In this document: positions 1 to 9,907 of the stretch, in pieces | Numbering within the stretch: position 1 is the first letter of the stretch | How the letters are laid out: every line of letters begins with the position of its first letter | NCBI RefSeq assembly: GCF_012184415.1 | Contig: NZ_VTOX01000004.1 | Span: 62,001-126,000, forward strand | Length of the DNA stretch: 64,000 nucleotides | Direction of reading: 5' to 3' | From: Ramlibacter lithotrophicus | Lineage (GTDB): Bacteria > Pseudomonadota > Gammaproteobacteria > Burkholderiales > Burkholderiaceae_C | The notes under the pieces: model-generated | What the model saw: only the letters and a program-made list of their open reading frames with translations | Database searches by the model: none | What the model was told of the DNA's origin: nothing | Made by a program: the position numbers and the translations under genes

Positions 1-1048
1 CGTTGCCGAACACCGTCGGCTCGTACCAGTTCCCGGGACCGCGCAGCCGGTGGCCGCCGAGATGCAGGACGGCGCCCTTCGCCTTGGCCTCGGCGACCTG
101 GGCGTCCAGGACGTCGAGTTGCGCCGCGCGCGTGATCGCGCCGATGTACGTGTCCTCGCTCATCGGGTCGCCGACCTTGAAGCCTTGCACGGTTTCCACG
201 AACGCTGCGACGAACGCGTCGTGGATGCGCTCGTGGACGTAGATCCGCTCGACCGAGCAGCAGCTCTGGCCGGTGTTGTACATCGCCCCATCGGCCAGCG
301 ATTCGGCGGCCATGCGCGGATCGGCGTCGTCGCAGACATAGGTCGGGTCCTTGCCGCCGAGCTCCAGCTGCAGCCGGATGAAGCGCGATCCCACCGCCTG
401 CGCGATCCGCTGGCCGGTGGCGTGGGAGCCGGTGAAGAAGATCCCGTCGACGGCCTGCTCCAGCAGCGCGGCGCCGACGTCGCGGCCACCGACCAGCGGC
501 ACGAATACGTCTTTCGGAACGCCTGCCTGGTGCAACAGGCGGGCGATCTCCAGCCCGGTGAGGCTGGCGAGTTCGGACGGCTTGTACAGCACCGCGTTGC
601 CCGTCAGCAGCGCCGGCAGGATCACGTTGCAGCCCACGAACCACGGGTAGTTCCAGGCGGAAATATTGCCGACGACCCCCAGCGGCACATGCTCGATGCG
701 CTCCTTCATGCCGCCTTCGTCGAGCACCGTCTCGGTGGCGACCGCCCGGTCGACCTCCTTGAGGAAGAAGTCGATGCGCGGCAGCAGCCCGTTCAGTTCG
801 TTGCGTGACATGCGGATCGGCTTGCCGGTTTCGCGGGTCATCGTCACGGCCAGCGCCTCCAGGTCGCGCACGACGCCGTCGCGAAAATGCCCGATGCAAG
901 CCTTGCGCTCCTGCAGCGAAAGCGCGGCCCAGCCGGGCTGCGCCGTGCGCGCGGCGCGGGCCCTGGCCGCCACCGAGGCCGCGTCGTCGGCGGGCAGTTC
1001 GGCGATGCGCTCGCCGGTGGCGGGGTCGTGGACGGCAAGCTGGGTCAT
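1..1048 (-). CDS. NAD(P)-dependent aldehyde dehydrogenase (3' end cut by window)
   Basis: Partial gene; 349 residues are visible from ATG 1048, and the C-terminal part lies beyond position 1. The translation carries the ALDH hallmarks: LELGGKDP with the general-base glutamate, the proline of SAWNYPW, and the catalytic cysteine in GQSCCS (about residue 263). That spacing is like E. coli Sad/YneI (about 460 residues), a succinate-semialdehyde type enzyme. The ATG overlaps the stop of the gamma-glutamyl hydrolase gene (ATGA), so the two are translationally coupled. In context it should oxidise the aldehyde made by the neighbouring alcohol dehydrogenase, probably while still gamma-glutamylated, before hydrolysis. 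Family is certain; substrate is inferred. Confidence 0.93.
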   Translation of the reverse strand, partial: MTQLAVHDPATGERIAELPADDAASVAARARAARTAQPGWAALSLQERKACIGHFRDGVVRDLEALAVTMTRETGKPIRMSRNELNGLLPRIDFFLKEVDRAVATETVLDEGGMKERIEHVPLGVVGNISAWNYPWFVGCNVILPALLTGNAVLYKPSELASLTGLEIARLLHQAGVPKDVFVPLVGGRDVGAALLEQAVDGIFFTGSHATGQRIAQAVGSRFIRLQLELGGKDPTYVCDDADPRMAAESLADGAMYNTGQSCCSVERIYVHERIHDAFVAAFVETVQGFKVGDPMSEDTYIGAITRAAQLDVLDAQVAEAKAKGAVLHLGGHRLRGPGNWYEPTVFGN

Positions 1049-1839
1049 GCTCGTTTCCGCACGGCACGTGCCGCGGCGAGAAAGTCGTCCAGCAGCGCCG
1101 CGTCGTCGAGGGTGTCGGAGTCCGGCAGATGGAACTCGGGATGCCACTGGACGGCGGCGGCATACGGCCTGGCCGGGTCGGCGCGGCGGATCGCCTCGAC
1201 CAGCCCGTCCTCGTTGCTGACGGCTTCGGCGGCGAAGCCGGGCGCGAGCTGCTTGATGGCCTGGTGGTGGATGCTGTTCACCTTGAACGGCCCGGTCGGC
1301 GGATAGAGCTGCGCGAGCCGCGTGTCGGGCAGCACGCTGATGGTGTGGAAGTTGCGGTCGTACACGGAGGCATCGCGGTGCACCAGGGCCTGCGGCAACT
1401 GGGTCTGGATGTCCTGGTACAGCGTGCCGCCGTAGGCGACGTTGAGCAATTGCAGCCCGCGGCAGACGCCGAACACCGGCTTGCCGCGCCGCTCGAACGC
1501 CGCCACCAGTTCGATCTCGTACTCGTCGCGCAGCTTGTCGCCCGACCAGCGCTCCTCGATCGGTTGCTCGCCGTAGCTCAGCGGCGAGACGTCGGCGCCG
1601 CCGTGCAGCACCAGCCCGTCCAGCCACTGCGCGTAGTGGTCGAGCGTCACGTCGCCGCGGCGGGTCGCGCCGGTGGGGCTGGGGATCATCACCGCCAGCG
1701 CGCCGGTCGACATCACCCAGTGGGTGATGGACTGCTCCACGTACTGCAGCGTCTTGCCGGTGAACAGCGCCCGCGCCGGGTCGGGGTGCATGAAGCACGC
1801 CGAGATCCCGATCTTGAGCCGTTCCGCGTCGCTCGCCAT
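1045..1839 (-). CDS. Gamma-glutamyl-GABA hydrolase family protein (peptidase C26, PuuD-like)
   Basis: 264 residues, a class I glutamine-amidotransferase fold used as a stand-alone hydrolase. The nucleophile elbow GVCRGLQ places Cys126, and QWHPE supplies His233 and Glu235, so the triad is intact. In the Puu pathway this family removes glutamate from gamma-glutamyl-GABA. It starts 3 nt after the stop of the Fe-alcohol dehydrogenase and overlaps the aldehyde dehydrogenase start by 4 nt. Its company (ligase, dehydrogenases) supports release of an amino acid from a gamma-glutamyl conjugate as the last step. The exact substrate cannot be read from sequence. Confidence 0.92.
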   Translation of the reverse strand: MASDAERLKIGISACFMHPDPARALFTGKTLQYVEQSITHWVMSTGALAVMIPSPTGATRRGDVTLDHYAQWLDGLVLHGGADVSPLSYGEQPIEERWSGDKLRDEYEIELVAAFERRGKPVFGVCRGLQLLNVAYGGTLYQDIQTQLPQALVHRDASVYDRNFHTISVLPDTRLAQLYPPTGPFKVNSIHHQAIKQLAPGFAAEAVSNEDGLVEAIRRADPARPYAAAVQWHPEFHLPDSDTLDDAALLDDFLAAARAVRKRA

Positions 1840-1842
1840 GGC

Positions 1843-2976
1843 CTACATCGCCGCTTCGAAGAACGCGTGGAAGTCGTCGCGCGTGCAGGGACGCGGATTG
1901 GTCTGGTGGCAGCCGTCGGCAAACGCGACGTCGACCAGCTTCGGGATGTGTTCGAACGTCACGCCATGCTCGCCGAGCTTGCCCTGGATGCCGATGCGGG
2001 CCTTGAGCGCGCGCAGCCATGGGATGAACTGCTCGCCGCCGCCGGACACCCCGCAGACATGCGCCAGCTCCTCGAACTTGGCCGGCACGGCTTCCTGGTT
2101 CCACTCCAGCACCGTGTCGATCATGAGCGCGTTCGCCAGCCCGTGGTGCATGTGGCATACCGCGCCCAGCGCGTGGGCGCAGGAATGCACGGCGCCCAGG
2201 TCCTTCTGGAAGGCGATGGCGCCCATCATCGACGCCATCATCATGTCGCTGCGCGCGGCGATGTCGCCCGGCTCCCGCACGGCACGCAGCAGCGAGCGTG
2301 CGGCGATGCGGGCTCCTTCCAGGGCGATGCCGTCGCAGAGCGGGTGGTACGAGGGCGACAGGTAGCTTTCGATGTTGTGCGTCAGCGCGTCCATGCCGGT
2401 CGCGGCAGTGACCTGCGGCGGCAGCGCCAGCGTCAGCTCGGGATCCGCGAACACCGTGCGGGCCAGGATCTTCGGGCTGAAGATGATCCGCTTCAGGTGG
2501 GTGTCGTCCTCGCTGATCACGGCCGACCGCCCCACTTCCGAGCCGGTGCCGGCCGTGGTCGGAAGCGCGACGAAATACGGCAGTTCACGCTCGATGGCCC
2601 GCACGCCCGGATGGTCCCAGGCGTATTCCAGGATCATCCCTTCATGCGTCGCCGCCAGGCCGACCACCTTCGCGACGTCCAGCGCGGCGCCGCCGCCGAA
2701 CCCGATCACGCAGTCGGCCCCGTGCGCGCGGAACGCCTGCGCGCCGGCGGTCACCTGCGACGCGGTCGGATTGCCGGCCACCCCGGCGTAGACCGCCGGC
2801 TCGAGCCCGTCGAGCAGACTCCTGAACTCGGCCAGCACCGCAAGCTCGGCGAGGCCGCGGTCGGTGACGATCAGCGGCCTCTTCAGGCCCTGCGACTGCA
2901 GGTGTCCGGCGACCTCGCGCCGGGCGCCGGGTCCGAACCGGATGGCGGTGGGGAAGGAAAAGCCGCTGATGGTCAT
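1843..2976 (-). CDS. Iron-containing (group III) alcohol dehydrogenase
   Basis: 377 residues, full length for the Fe-ADH family. The N-terminal Rossmann part has FGGGAALD (about 93-100) for NAD(P), followed by TAGTGSE (141-147). The metal site is intact: Asp196 and His200 in GMDALTHNIE, His264 in VHSCAH and His278 in MHHGLANAL, matching the spacing of E. coli FucO. It lies 88 nt downstream of the ligase gene and 3 nt before the C26 hydrolase gene. The canonical putrescine pathway uses a FAD amine oxidase (PuuB) at this step, so an alcohol dehydrogenase here points to a hydroxylated amine as substrate (inference). Confidence 0.94.
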   Translation of the reverse strand: MTISGFSFPTAIRFGPGARREVAGHLQSQGLKRPLIVTDRGLAELAVLAEFRSLLDGLEPAVYAGVAGNPTASQVTAGAQAFRAHGADCVIGFGGGAALDVAKVVGLAATHEGMILEYAWDHPGVRAIERELPYFVALPTTAGTGSEVGRSAVISEDDTHLKRIIFSPKILARTVFADPELTLALPPQVTAATGMDALTHNIESYLSPSYHPLCDGIALEGARIAARSLLRAVREPGDIAARSDMMMASMMGAIAFQKDLGAVHSCAHALGAVCHMHHGLANALMIDTVLEWNQEAVPAKFEELAHVCGVSGGGEQFIPWLRALKARIGIQGKLGEHGVTFEHIPKLVDVAFADGCHQTNPRPCTRDDFHAFFEAAM

Positions 2977-3064
2977 GGGGGGTCGCTCCGCTGCGGTGCC
3001 ATTGTCGGCCGGCCGGGCTCCGGTGTGCCGCCGGGCCTGTGACGAGGCGTTGGGAACCGCACGC

Positions 3065-4420
<1,356 letters not shown>

Positions 4421-4515
4421 GGGGCTCCTTGCGGGAGTGACTGAACAAGCAGTCTGATGGAATTCGGCCCGCGCGGGCGGCCATCGCTACAGGATGAAAC
4501 TGCTGTCGAGCCTGC

Positions 4516-4521
4516 TCTAAT
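4516..4521 (+). promoter_or_regulatory. -10-like hexamer upstream of the EamA gene
   Basis: TCTAAT lies 7 nt before an ATG at 4529 that opens an 11-codon ORF. The reverse strand of the same bases reads ATTAGA, so it may also serve the divergent ligase operon. No clear -35 is visible. Confidence 0.3.
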
Positions 4522-4528
4522 GCTGCCC

Positions 4529-4564
4529 ATGCACGCCACCTCCCCCCGATCCGCGTGGAACTGA
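4529..4564 (+). CDS. Possible 11-codon leader ORF overlapping the EamA start
   Basis: ATG 4529 runs 11 codons (MHATSPRSAWN) to TGA at 4562-4564, past the GTG start of the EamA transporter at 4555 in another frame. With a -10-like hexamer 7 nt upstream, the ORF could be read from a leaderless transcript and deliver ribosomes to the SD-less GTG. It is very short and unsupported by homology, so it remains a hypothesis. Confidence 0.25.
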   Translation: MHATSPRSAWN

Positions 4565-5400
4565 CCTGGCCCATCGCGGCGGCCGTGCTGTTCGGAGCGC
4601 TGCTGCATGCCGGCTGGAACGCGCTCATCAAGTCCAGCCGCGACAAGGCGCTGGACACGGCGCTGCTGCAGGTGTTGGGTTGCGTCGTCGGCGTGCCGCT
4701 GGTCGCGATCGTGGGCTGGCCGCCGGCGCACGCCTGGCCGTACATCGCCGCGTCCGTGGCGATTCACCTTGGTTACTACACGGCACTCAGCCGCGCCTAT
4801 CACCACGGCGAGCTGGGGCTGGCGTATCCGGTGATGCGCGGCACGGCGCCTTTGCTGGTCGCCCTCTCGACCGCGGCCGCGGTCGGCGAGTCGCCCTCGG
4901 CGTTGTCCTGGGTGGGGGTGCTAGGCGTGTGCGCCGGCGTGCTGGCCCTGGGGCTGTCGCGCCAGGCGCTGCAGGCGCCGCGCAGCGTCGGCTTCGCGCT
5001 GGCCAACGCCGTGATCATCGCCGCCTACACCATCACCGACGCGCTCGGCGCCCGCGCCAGCGGCGACGCGCTGCAGTACGTGGCGGCGTTGTACGTCGTG
5101 CATGGCTGGCCGTTCGCGCTCCTGGTGCTGGCGCGCCGCGGCCGGCGGGTGTTCTGGGAGTACACGCGGGCGCGCTGGCCGCTGGCGGCCGTTGGCGCGC
5201 TGGCATCGATGGTGTCGTACGGCATTGCGCTGTGGGCCATGACGCGGGCGCCCGTCGCCACGGTGGCGGCCCTGCGCGAAACGTCGGTGCTGTTCGCGGC
5301 GCTGCTGGGAACCTGGCTGCTCAAGGAAGCCTTCACGGCGCAGCGCGCGGCCGGCACCGCGCTGATCCTGGCAGGCGTGGTGGCGTTGCGCCTTGGCTAG
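4555..5400 (+). CDS. EamA/DMT-superfamily inner-membrane transporter
   Basis: 281 residues of mostly hydrophobic sequence compatible with ten transmembrane helices arranged as two EamA repeats, the usual size for RhaT/YdcZ-type drug/metabolite transporters. Signatures are a first helix running into LLHAGWNALIK and the second-repeat end VLFAALLGTWLLKEAF with the conserved glutamate. GTG at 4555 is the only sensible start: the in-frame sequence begins MELTWPIAA and the nearby ATGs (4520, 4529) are out of frame. It is divergent from the gamma-glutamyl operon and may export or import a related amine or amino acid, but the family gives no substrate. Confidence 0.9.
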   Translation: MELTWPIAAAVLFGALLHAGWNALIKSSRDKALDTALLQVLGCVVGVPLVAIVGWPPAHAWPYIAASVAIHLGYYTALSRAYHHGELGLAYPVMRGTAPLLVALSTAAAVGESPSALSWVGVLGVCAGVLALGLSRQALQAPRSVGFALANAVIIAAYTITDALGARASGDALQYVAALYVVHGWPFALLVLARRGRRVFWEYTRARWPLAAVGALASMVSYGIALWAMTRAPVATVAALRETSVLFAALLGTWLLKEAFTAQRAAGTALILAGVVALRLG

Positions 5401-5404
5401 CCGC

Positions 5405-5632
5405 TCAAGCGGCGCGGCCCTTCCGCGGTGACTTGTCGTGCCGGCCGCCGCCCGCGCCATCGCCGCGCGGCGAGCCGTCGGCGGCGGACACGCTATGCCC
5501 TTCGCCGAGTTCGTCGAGCCGCCGCTGCAGCAACTGGCGTTGCAGCGGCCGCCCCAACTCCTTCGTGTACCAGGCCACCTCGAATTCCTCGCGGGCGGCC
5601 TTCCTGTCCTTGTCCGATGCCATGCGCTGCAC
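5405..5632 (-). CDS. Small charged hypothetical protein
   Basis: 75 residues, or 72 from the internal MASDKD start. The N-terminal half is rich in acidic and basic residues and predicted helical (KDRKAAREEFEVAWYTKELG, LQRQLLQRRLDEL); the C-terminal part is Gly/Arg/Asp-rich and probably disordered. No signal peptide or membrane segment. It is convergent with the EamA gene and ends 4 nt from that stop. Not recognised. The helical pattern and absence of another gene in the interval make it plausibly real. Confidence 0.5.
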   Translation of the reverse strand: MQRMASDKDRKAAREEFEVAWYTKELGRPLQRQLLQRRLDELGEGHSVSAADGSPRGDGAGGGRHDKSPRKGRAA

Positions 5633-5795
5633 GATAGCGAGCGGGTACTTACGTGCTGTAGGAGAGCATTGACGGTTCGGCCCGGACGTCGCTCACTCGA
5701 CCAATGCGCGGGTGCCTGACGAGCATCAAGGGGCTGCTGGCCGGGCAGCAGCGCGCTGGCTTACCATGTGGGTCATCGTTCGCACAGGAGAGAAC

Positions 5796-5867
5796 ATGCT
5801 TTCCAGCCTCCGCCCTTCCGCTTCACTCACCGAGGAGGGCCGTGCGGCGGTCCTGGGGGAGGCATGA
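5796..5867 (+). CDS. 23-codon leader ORF coupled to the EF-G-like gene
   Basis: ATG 5796 follows a strong Shine-Dalgarno (CAGGAG, 6-nt spacing) and reads 23 codons (starting MLSSLRPSAS, ending LGEA) to TGA 5865-5867. That stop overlaps the ATG of the EF-G paralogue as ATGA. A -10-like TACCAT sits at 5763-5768. The ORF has a better ribosome site than many long genes here, suggesting translational coupling or a regulatory leader peptide. Its function is unknown. Confidence 0.42.
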   Translation: MLSSLRPSASLTEEGRAAVLGEA

Positions 5868-7918
5868 CCATGGGCACACCCGCGGAAATTGCAGCACTGC
5901 GCACCCTGGCCCTGGTCGGCCCGGCGACGTCCGGCAAGACCACGCTCGCGGAAGCGCTGCTGTGGAAGGCAGGCGCCATCGGCAGCCCAGGCACGGTGGA
6001 GCGCGGCTCCACCGTCAGCGACTGGGACCCGCTCGAGAAGAAGGCGCAGCGCTCGCTCAACAGTTCAGTTCTTCACTTCCGCCACGACGGCGTGCACGTC
6101 CACGTGATCGACACGCCCGGTGCGCAGGACTTCCTTGGGCAGTCCCTGCCGGCGCTGGAAGCGGTGGAAACGGCGGCCGTTGTGATCAGCGCCACGGCAG
6201 GCATCGAGCCGATGGCCACCCGCATGATGCAGTGGGCGGCGCAGCGCGAGCGTGACCGCCTCATCATCGTCGACAAGATCGATGCCCCCGACATCAACCT
6301 CGAGGCGCTGGTGGGCCAGATCCAGGCGGCCTGGGGCCGCGAGTGCCTGCCGCTGAACCTGCCCGCCGCGGGCGGCACCAAGGTGGTGGACTGCTTCTTC
6401 ACGCGCGAGTCGGACGTGAAGACCGATTTCTCGTCGGTGGAACAGGCTCATCGCGCGCTGGTGGAGCAGGTCGTGGAGGTGGATGCCGGGTTCGTCGAGC
6501 GCTACCTCAACGACGGCGACATCGACGCGTCCGAGCTGCACGCGCCGCTGGAACAGGCGTTGCGCGAGGGCCACCTGATCCCGATCTGCTTCGTCTCCGG
6601 CCGCACCGGCGTCGGCGTGCCGGAACTGCTGGACGTCATCAGCAAGCTGCTGCCCAACCCGACCGAAGCCAATCCGCCGGCATTCCTCAAGGGCGAGGGC
6701 GCGGCGGCCAAGCCGCTGCAGGCGCTCCCGGACCCGAAGATGCACGTGCTGGCGCACGTCTTCAAGATCGCGCAGGACCCGTACGTCGGCAAGATGGGCG
6801 TGATGCGCGTGCACCAGGGCACGCTCACGCCGGGCATGCAGCTGTACGTCGGCGACGCCCGCCGCCCGTTCAAGGTCGGCCACCTGCTGACGCTGCAGGG
6901 CAAGGAATTCGTCGACGCGACCAGGGCCGTTCCCGGCGACATCTGCGCCATCTCCAAGGTGGAGGAGCTGACCTTCGACGCCGTCCTACACGACGCCGCC
7001 GAGGATGACCACATCCACCTGAAGCCGCTCGAGTTCCCGGTGCCGGTGCATGGCCTCGCGATCGAGCCCAAGCGCCGCGGCGACGAGCAGCGGCTGCACG
7101 ACAACCTGCACAAGCTGGTGAGCGAGGACCCGTGCCTGAAGGTGGAACATGTCGCCGCCACCAACGAGAGCATCGTGTACGGGCTCGGCGAACTGCACCT
7201 GCGCACCATCCTCGACCGGCTGACCGAGGTCTACAAGTGCGAGGTGAACACGCGGCCCCCGCGCATCGCCTACCGCGAGACGATCACGGCGCCGGCTGAA
7301 GGCCACTACCGCCACAAGAAGCAGACCGGCGGCGCGGGCCAGTTCGGCGAGGTGTTCCTGCGCATCGAGCCGCTGCCGCGCGGCACCGGGTTCGAGTTCG
7401 TCGACCAGGTCAAGGGCGGCGCGATTCCCTACAACTTCATGCCGGCCGTGGAAAAAGGCGTGCGCCAGGGCCTCGATGCGGGCGTCGTGGCCGGGTACCC
7501 GGTCGTGGACCTGCGCGTCGTGGTGTACGACGGCAAGAGCCATCCGGTGGACAGCAAGGAAATCGCGTTCATCACCGCCGGCAAGAAGGCCTTGCAGGCG
7601 GCGGTGCAGGCGGCCCGTCCCAGCGTGCTGGAACCGATCGTCAACATCGAGATCTCGGCGCCGGAGCAGAACATCGGCGACATCACCGGCGACCTCGCCT
7701 CGCGGCGCGGGCAGGTGAGCGGCACGACGTCCGCGAGCGGCGCGCTGGCGGTCGTCGCGCAGGCGCCGCTGTCGGAGCTGTCGAGCTACCAGTCGCGCCT
7801 GAACGCGCTCACCGGCGGGCAAGGCCGCTACACGATCGAGTTCAGCCACTACGAGGCCGTGCCGCCGAACGTGCAGGCGCAGCTCGCGTCGCAGCACAAG
7901 ATCAAGGACGAGGACTGA
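5864..7918 (+). CDS. Elongation factor G-like paralogue with divergent GTPase motifs
   Basis: 684 residues from ATG 5864, chosen because GGGGGAGG lies just upstream; a longer GTG-started frame adds only low-complexity sequence. Domain order matches EF-G: GTP-binding domain (about 1-270), beta-barrel domain II, and domains III-V with the HKKQTGGAGQFGEV element of domain IV. The P-loop GPATSGKT is normal, but DTPGH is DTPGA (Ala87 where the catalytic His sits), NKxD is DKID (137-140), and the switch-I RGIT threonine region reads RSLN. This is the accessory PRK12740-like group rather than FusA itself. Role unknown; it may act on ribosomes without efficient hydrolysis. It ends 24 nt from a convergent gene. 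Confidence 0.9.
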   Translation: MTMGTPAEIAALRTLALVGPATSGKTTLAEALLWKAGAIGSPGTVERGSTVSDWDPLEKKAQRSLNSSVLHFRHDGVHVHVIDTPGAQDFLGQSLPALEAVETAAVVISATAGIEPMATRMMQWAAQRERDRLIIVDKIDAPDINLEALVGQIQAAWGRECLPLNLPAAGGTKVVDCFFTRESDVKTDFSSVEQAHRALVEQVVEVDAGFVERYLNDGDIDASELHAPLEQALREGHLIPICFVSGRTGVGVPELLDVISKLLPNPTEANPPAFLKGEGAAAKPLQALPDPKMHVLAHVFKIAQDPYVGKMGVMRVHQGTLTPGMQLYVGDARRPFKVGHLLTLQGKEFVDATRAVPGDICAISKVEELTFDAVLHDAAEDDHIHLKPLEFPVPVHGLAIEPKRRGDEQRLHDNLHKLVSEDPCLKVEHVAATNESIVYGLGELHLRTILDRLTEVYKCEVNTRPPRIAYRETITAPAEGHYRHKKQTGGAGQFGEVFLRIEPLPRGTGFEFVDQVKGGAIPYNFMPAVEKGVRQGLDAGVVAGYPVVDLRVVVYDGKSHPVDSKEIAFITAGKKALQAAVQAARPSVLEPIVNIEISAPEQNIGDITGDLASRRGQVSGTTSASGALAVVAQAPLSELSSYQSRLNALTGGQGRYTIEFSHYEAVPPNVQAQLASQHKIKDED

Positions 7919-7942
7919 CGCGCGCGGAGGCCGTCTTGCGCG

Positions 7943-9244
7943 TCACGCCGCCATCGAGAGCGGCCTGAGCCTGGAGCTGTGCGGCCGCAGGGCGGCACGC
8001 TCGAAGGCGAGCGCGCACGCGAGGGCCTCCTCGCCGCCGCGCGCGGCCGCTTCCATCAACGTGAGGTCGATCACGTCCCTTTGCGCGTGACTGCCGCCGA
8101 AGCGGCTGGCCCGGCTGCGCACCGGACGCAGCAGGCCGGCGCAGCGGGCAAAGTCGCCGTGCGCAAAGGCCAGGACGGCCTGCGTCGCAGCCGCCCCGAC
8201 CTCCCGCGTGAACACCGCGTTGTCGCCGGCGGCCGCAAGCGCCTCGCGCTGCGCGTCGATGACGGCCTGCTGGTCGGCCTCGCGCCCGGCGCCGGCGTAC
8301 GCCATCATCGCGTGCATGTCGTTGAACGCATAGCGGCCCGGCACGAGCACCGCGTGCCAGCGATCCGCGAGCGGCTGCCAGCGGTCACCGACGTCCACGC
8401 CGCGCAACTGCAGGCGCCAGAGCATCGCGCTCGCGTCGAGCATGTCCAGCACGAGGCTCGATCCGGGGCCGCCGATCGCGCGGTCGTACAGCTGCAACGC
8501 TTCCTCGGTCTGGTCGAGGGCGAGGTGGAACAGCGCCAGGTGCCACCAGTTGTGGACGGCCAGGAAGCTCTCGTGCGACCAGATCGGGGCATTGGGGCGC
8601 AGCCATTCGACACCGGCGGCCGGCTGGTCGGTCATTTCCAGCACATGGGCCACGGCATGCCAGGCCCAGCTGTCGCGTGGCTGCAGCTCGACCGCGGCCC
8701 GCCCGTGCTTCTCGGCCGCCGCGTAGTCGCCGCTTTCCTCGAGGCCGAAGGCATACATTCCGAGCACGGCGTGAAAGCCTTCAGTGCCGCGCTGCCAGGC
8801 CGGCAGCGCCCGCGCGATGCGGTCGCGCAGCATGCGCGAGTCACCGGTGAAGAAATCGATCTGATGCCCGGCCTGCAGCGCCACCAGGTCCAGCGGCTCG
8901 CGAGCGCTCAGATCTTCCAGCAGCAGCCCGGCCTCGTACCACCGGCCGCGCGCGAGGGCCGTCACCGCCGCGAGGTGGCGCTGCTCGCGATCGTTGGCCA
9001 GCAGTGCTCCGGCCGCCTGGCAGCATTCCAGCGCCGCCGCGTTGCCGGCAGGTTCGGTTCCGAGCAGGTTCAACCAGGCCTTGAGCAGCCAGGCCATCGT
9101 CATTGCGGGGCTGGCGGCGATCGCCCGGTCCGCGGCGGCCAGCGGGTCGCCGACCAAGCAGGCCAGCTCCCGCTGCGCGTCGCGATAGGCCGCTGCGCTC
9201 TCCGCGCTGGCGCCTGACAATGCCAAGCCCTGGTTATCGTCCAT
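7943..9244 (-). CDS. Tetratricopeptide-repeat protein, TTC38 family
   Basis: 433 residues from ATG 9244, which has AAGGAG 5 nt upstream; the open frame extends 53 codons further but without a ribosome site and with cysteine/arginine-rich non-protein-like sequence. The protein is alpha-helical with TPR-like pairs such as GLEESGDYAAAEKHGRAAVE followed by the conserved block SWAWHAVAHVLEM and HNWWHLALFHL, typical of TTC38-like bacterial proteins. No signal peptide. Function is not known for bacterial members. It is convergent with the EF-G-like gene. Confidence 0.85.
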   Translation of the reverse strand: MDDNQGLALSGASAESAAAYRDAQRELACLVGDPLAAADRAIAASPAMTMAWLLKAWLNLLGTEPAGNAAALECCQAAGALLANDREQRHLAAVTALARGRWYEAGLLLEDLSAREPLDLVALQAGHQIDFFTGDSRMLRDRIARALPAWQRGTEGFHAVLGMYAFGLEESGDYAAAEKHGRAAVELQPRDSWAWHAVAHVLEMTDQPAAGVEWLRPNAPIWSHESFLAVHNWWHLALFHLALDQTEEALQLYDRAIGGPGSSLVLDMLDASAMLWRLQLRGVDVGDRWQPLADRWHAVLVPGRYAFNDMHAMMAYAGAGREADQQAVIDAQREALAAAGDNAVFTREVGAAATQAVLAFAHGDFARCAGLLRPVRSRASRFGGSHAQRDVIDLTLMEAAARGGEEALACALAFERAALRPHSSRLRPLSMAA

Positions 9245-9405
9245 GAGACGCTCCTTGCGCGACAGCGCTGCCGGCCTCGCCGGCGCAGAGCCGCAGTGTG
9301 CCGCCGCGGAAGGCAGGCGCAGGGATGAACCTGCCAACAGGAGTGTCATTGCGCTGCCGGCGCCGGCCTGCGGGCACCGGCAGCGGCCGCGCCCCGGTTT
9401 CACGG

Positions 9406-9411
9406 CAGAAT
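9406..9411 (+). promoter_or_regulatory. -10-like hexamer 6 nt before slyD-like ATG
   Basis: CAGAAT ends exactly 6 nt before ATG 9418, and there is no Shine-Dalgarno between. Transcription would start at or next to the A of the ATG, giving a leaderless mRNA. Same spacing as at 13930, 32185 and 49859. Confidence 0.4.
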
Positions 9412-9417
9412 CGGTGC

Positions 9418-9894
9418 ATGAAAATCGAAAAGGACACGGTCCCCACCGTGCAGTTCAGGATCGCCGACGACAAGGGCCGGCTGGTCCAGGACAGCCGCGA
9501 CCCCATGGTCTACCTCCACGGCGGCTACGACAACACGCTGCCGAAGATCGAGGAAGCGCTCGAAGGCAGGGAGCCCGGCTACCAGACGGTGCTGGCGCTG
9601 CAACCGGCGGACGCCTTCGGCGAGCGCGACGAGTCACTGACCCGCACCATTCCCAAGAGCGAGTTCCCGCCCGGAGTGAAGGTCGGAGGGCAGCTCGACG
9701 CCTACACCGACGACGGCCAGCCGCACACTTACTTCGTGAGCAAGATCAAGGGGGACAAGGTGCTGCTGGACGGCAATCACCCGCTGGCCGGCAAGGCGCT
9801 GCGCTTCCACCTGAAGGTGGTGTCGGTGCGCGCCGCCACGGCCGAGGAAATCGCCCACCGGCACGTGCACGGCGAGCACGGCCACCATCACTGA
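9418..9894 (+). CDS. FKBP-type peptidyl-prolyl cis-trans isomerase, SlyD-like
   Basis: 158 residues from ATG 9418. The N-terminal half is an FKBP core split by an insert-in-flap domain (EREPGYQ..., DAFGERDESL, IPKSEFPPGVKVGGQL), the SlyD arrangement in which the flap domain adds chaperone activity. HPLAGKALRFHLKVVSV is the family's closing strand, and the tail ends with HVHGEHGHHH, a metal-binding histidine cluster. Cytoplasmic; helps proline-limited folding and may chelate nickel. The preceding open frame (from 9298) is not used because the leaderless-type promoter abuts this ATG. Followed 13 nt later by the Mrr-like membrane gene. Confidence 0.93.
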   Translation: MKIEKDTVPTVQFRIADDKGRLVQDSRDPMVYLHGGYDNTLPKIEEALEGREPGYQTVLALQPADAFGERDESLTRTIPKSEFPPGVKVGGQLDAYTDDGQPHTYFVSKIKGDKVLLDGNHPLAGKALRFHLKVVSVRAATAEEIAHRHVHGEHGHHH

Positions 9895-9907
9895 GGGAGA
9901 GCGGCCC

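Noticed and set aside
5704..6255. Alternative plus-strand frame at the start of the EF-G-like gene
   Set aside because: Overlaps the true frame, which carries the P-loop and later EF-G domains; this one has none.
9244..9403. Upstream extension of the TTC38-like protein to ATG 9403
   Set aside because: Lacks an SD and adds Cys/Arg-rich sequence; it also overlaps the start of the divergent SlyD-like gene. ATG 9244 has AAGGAG.
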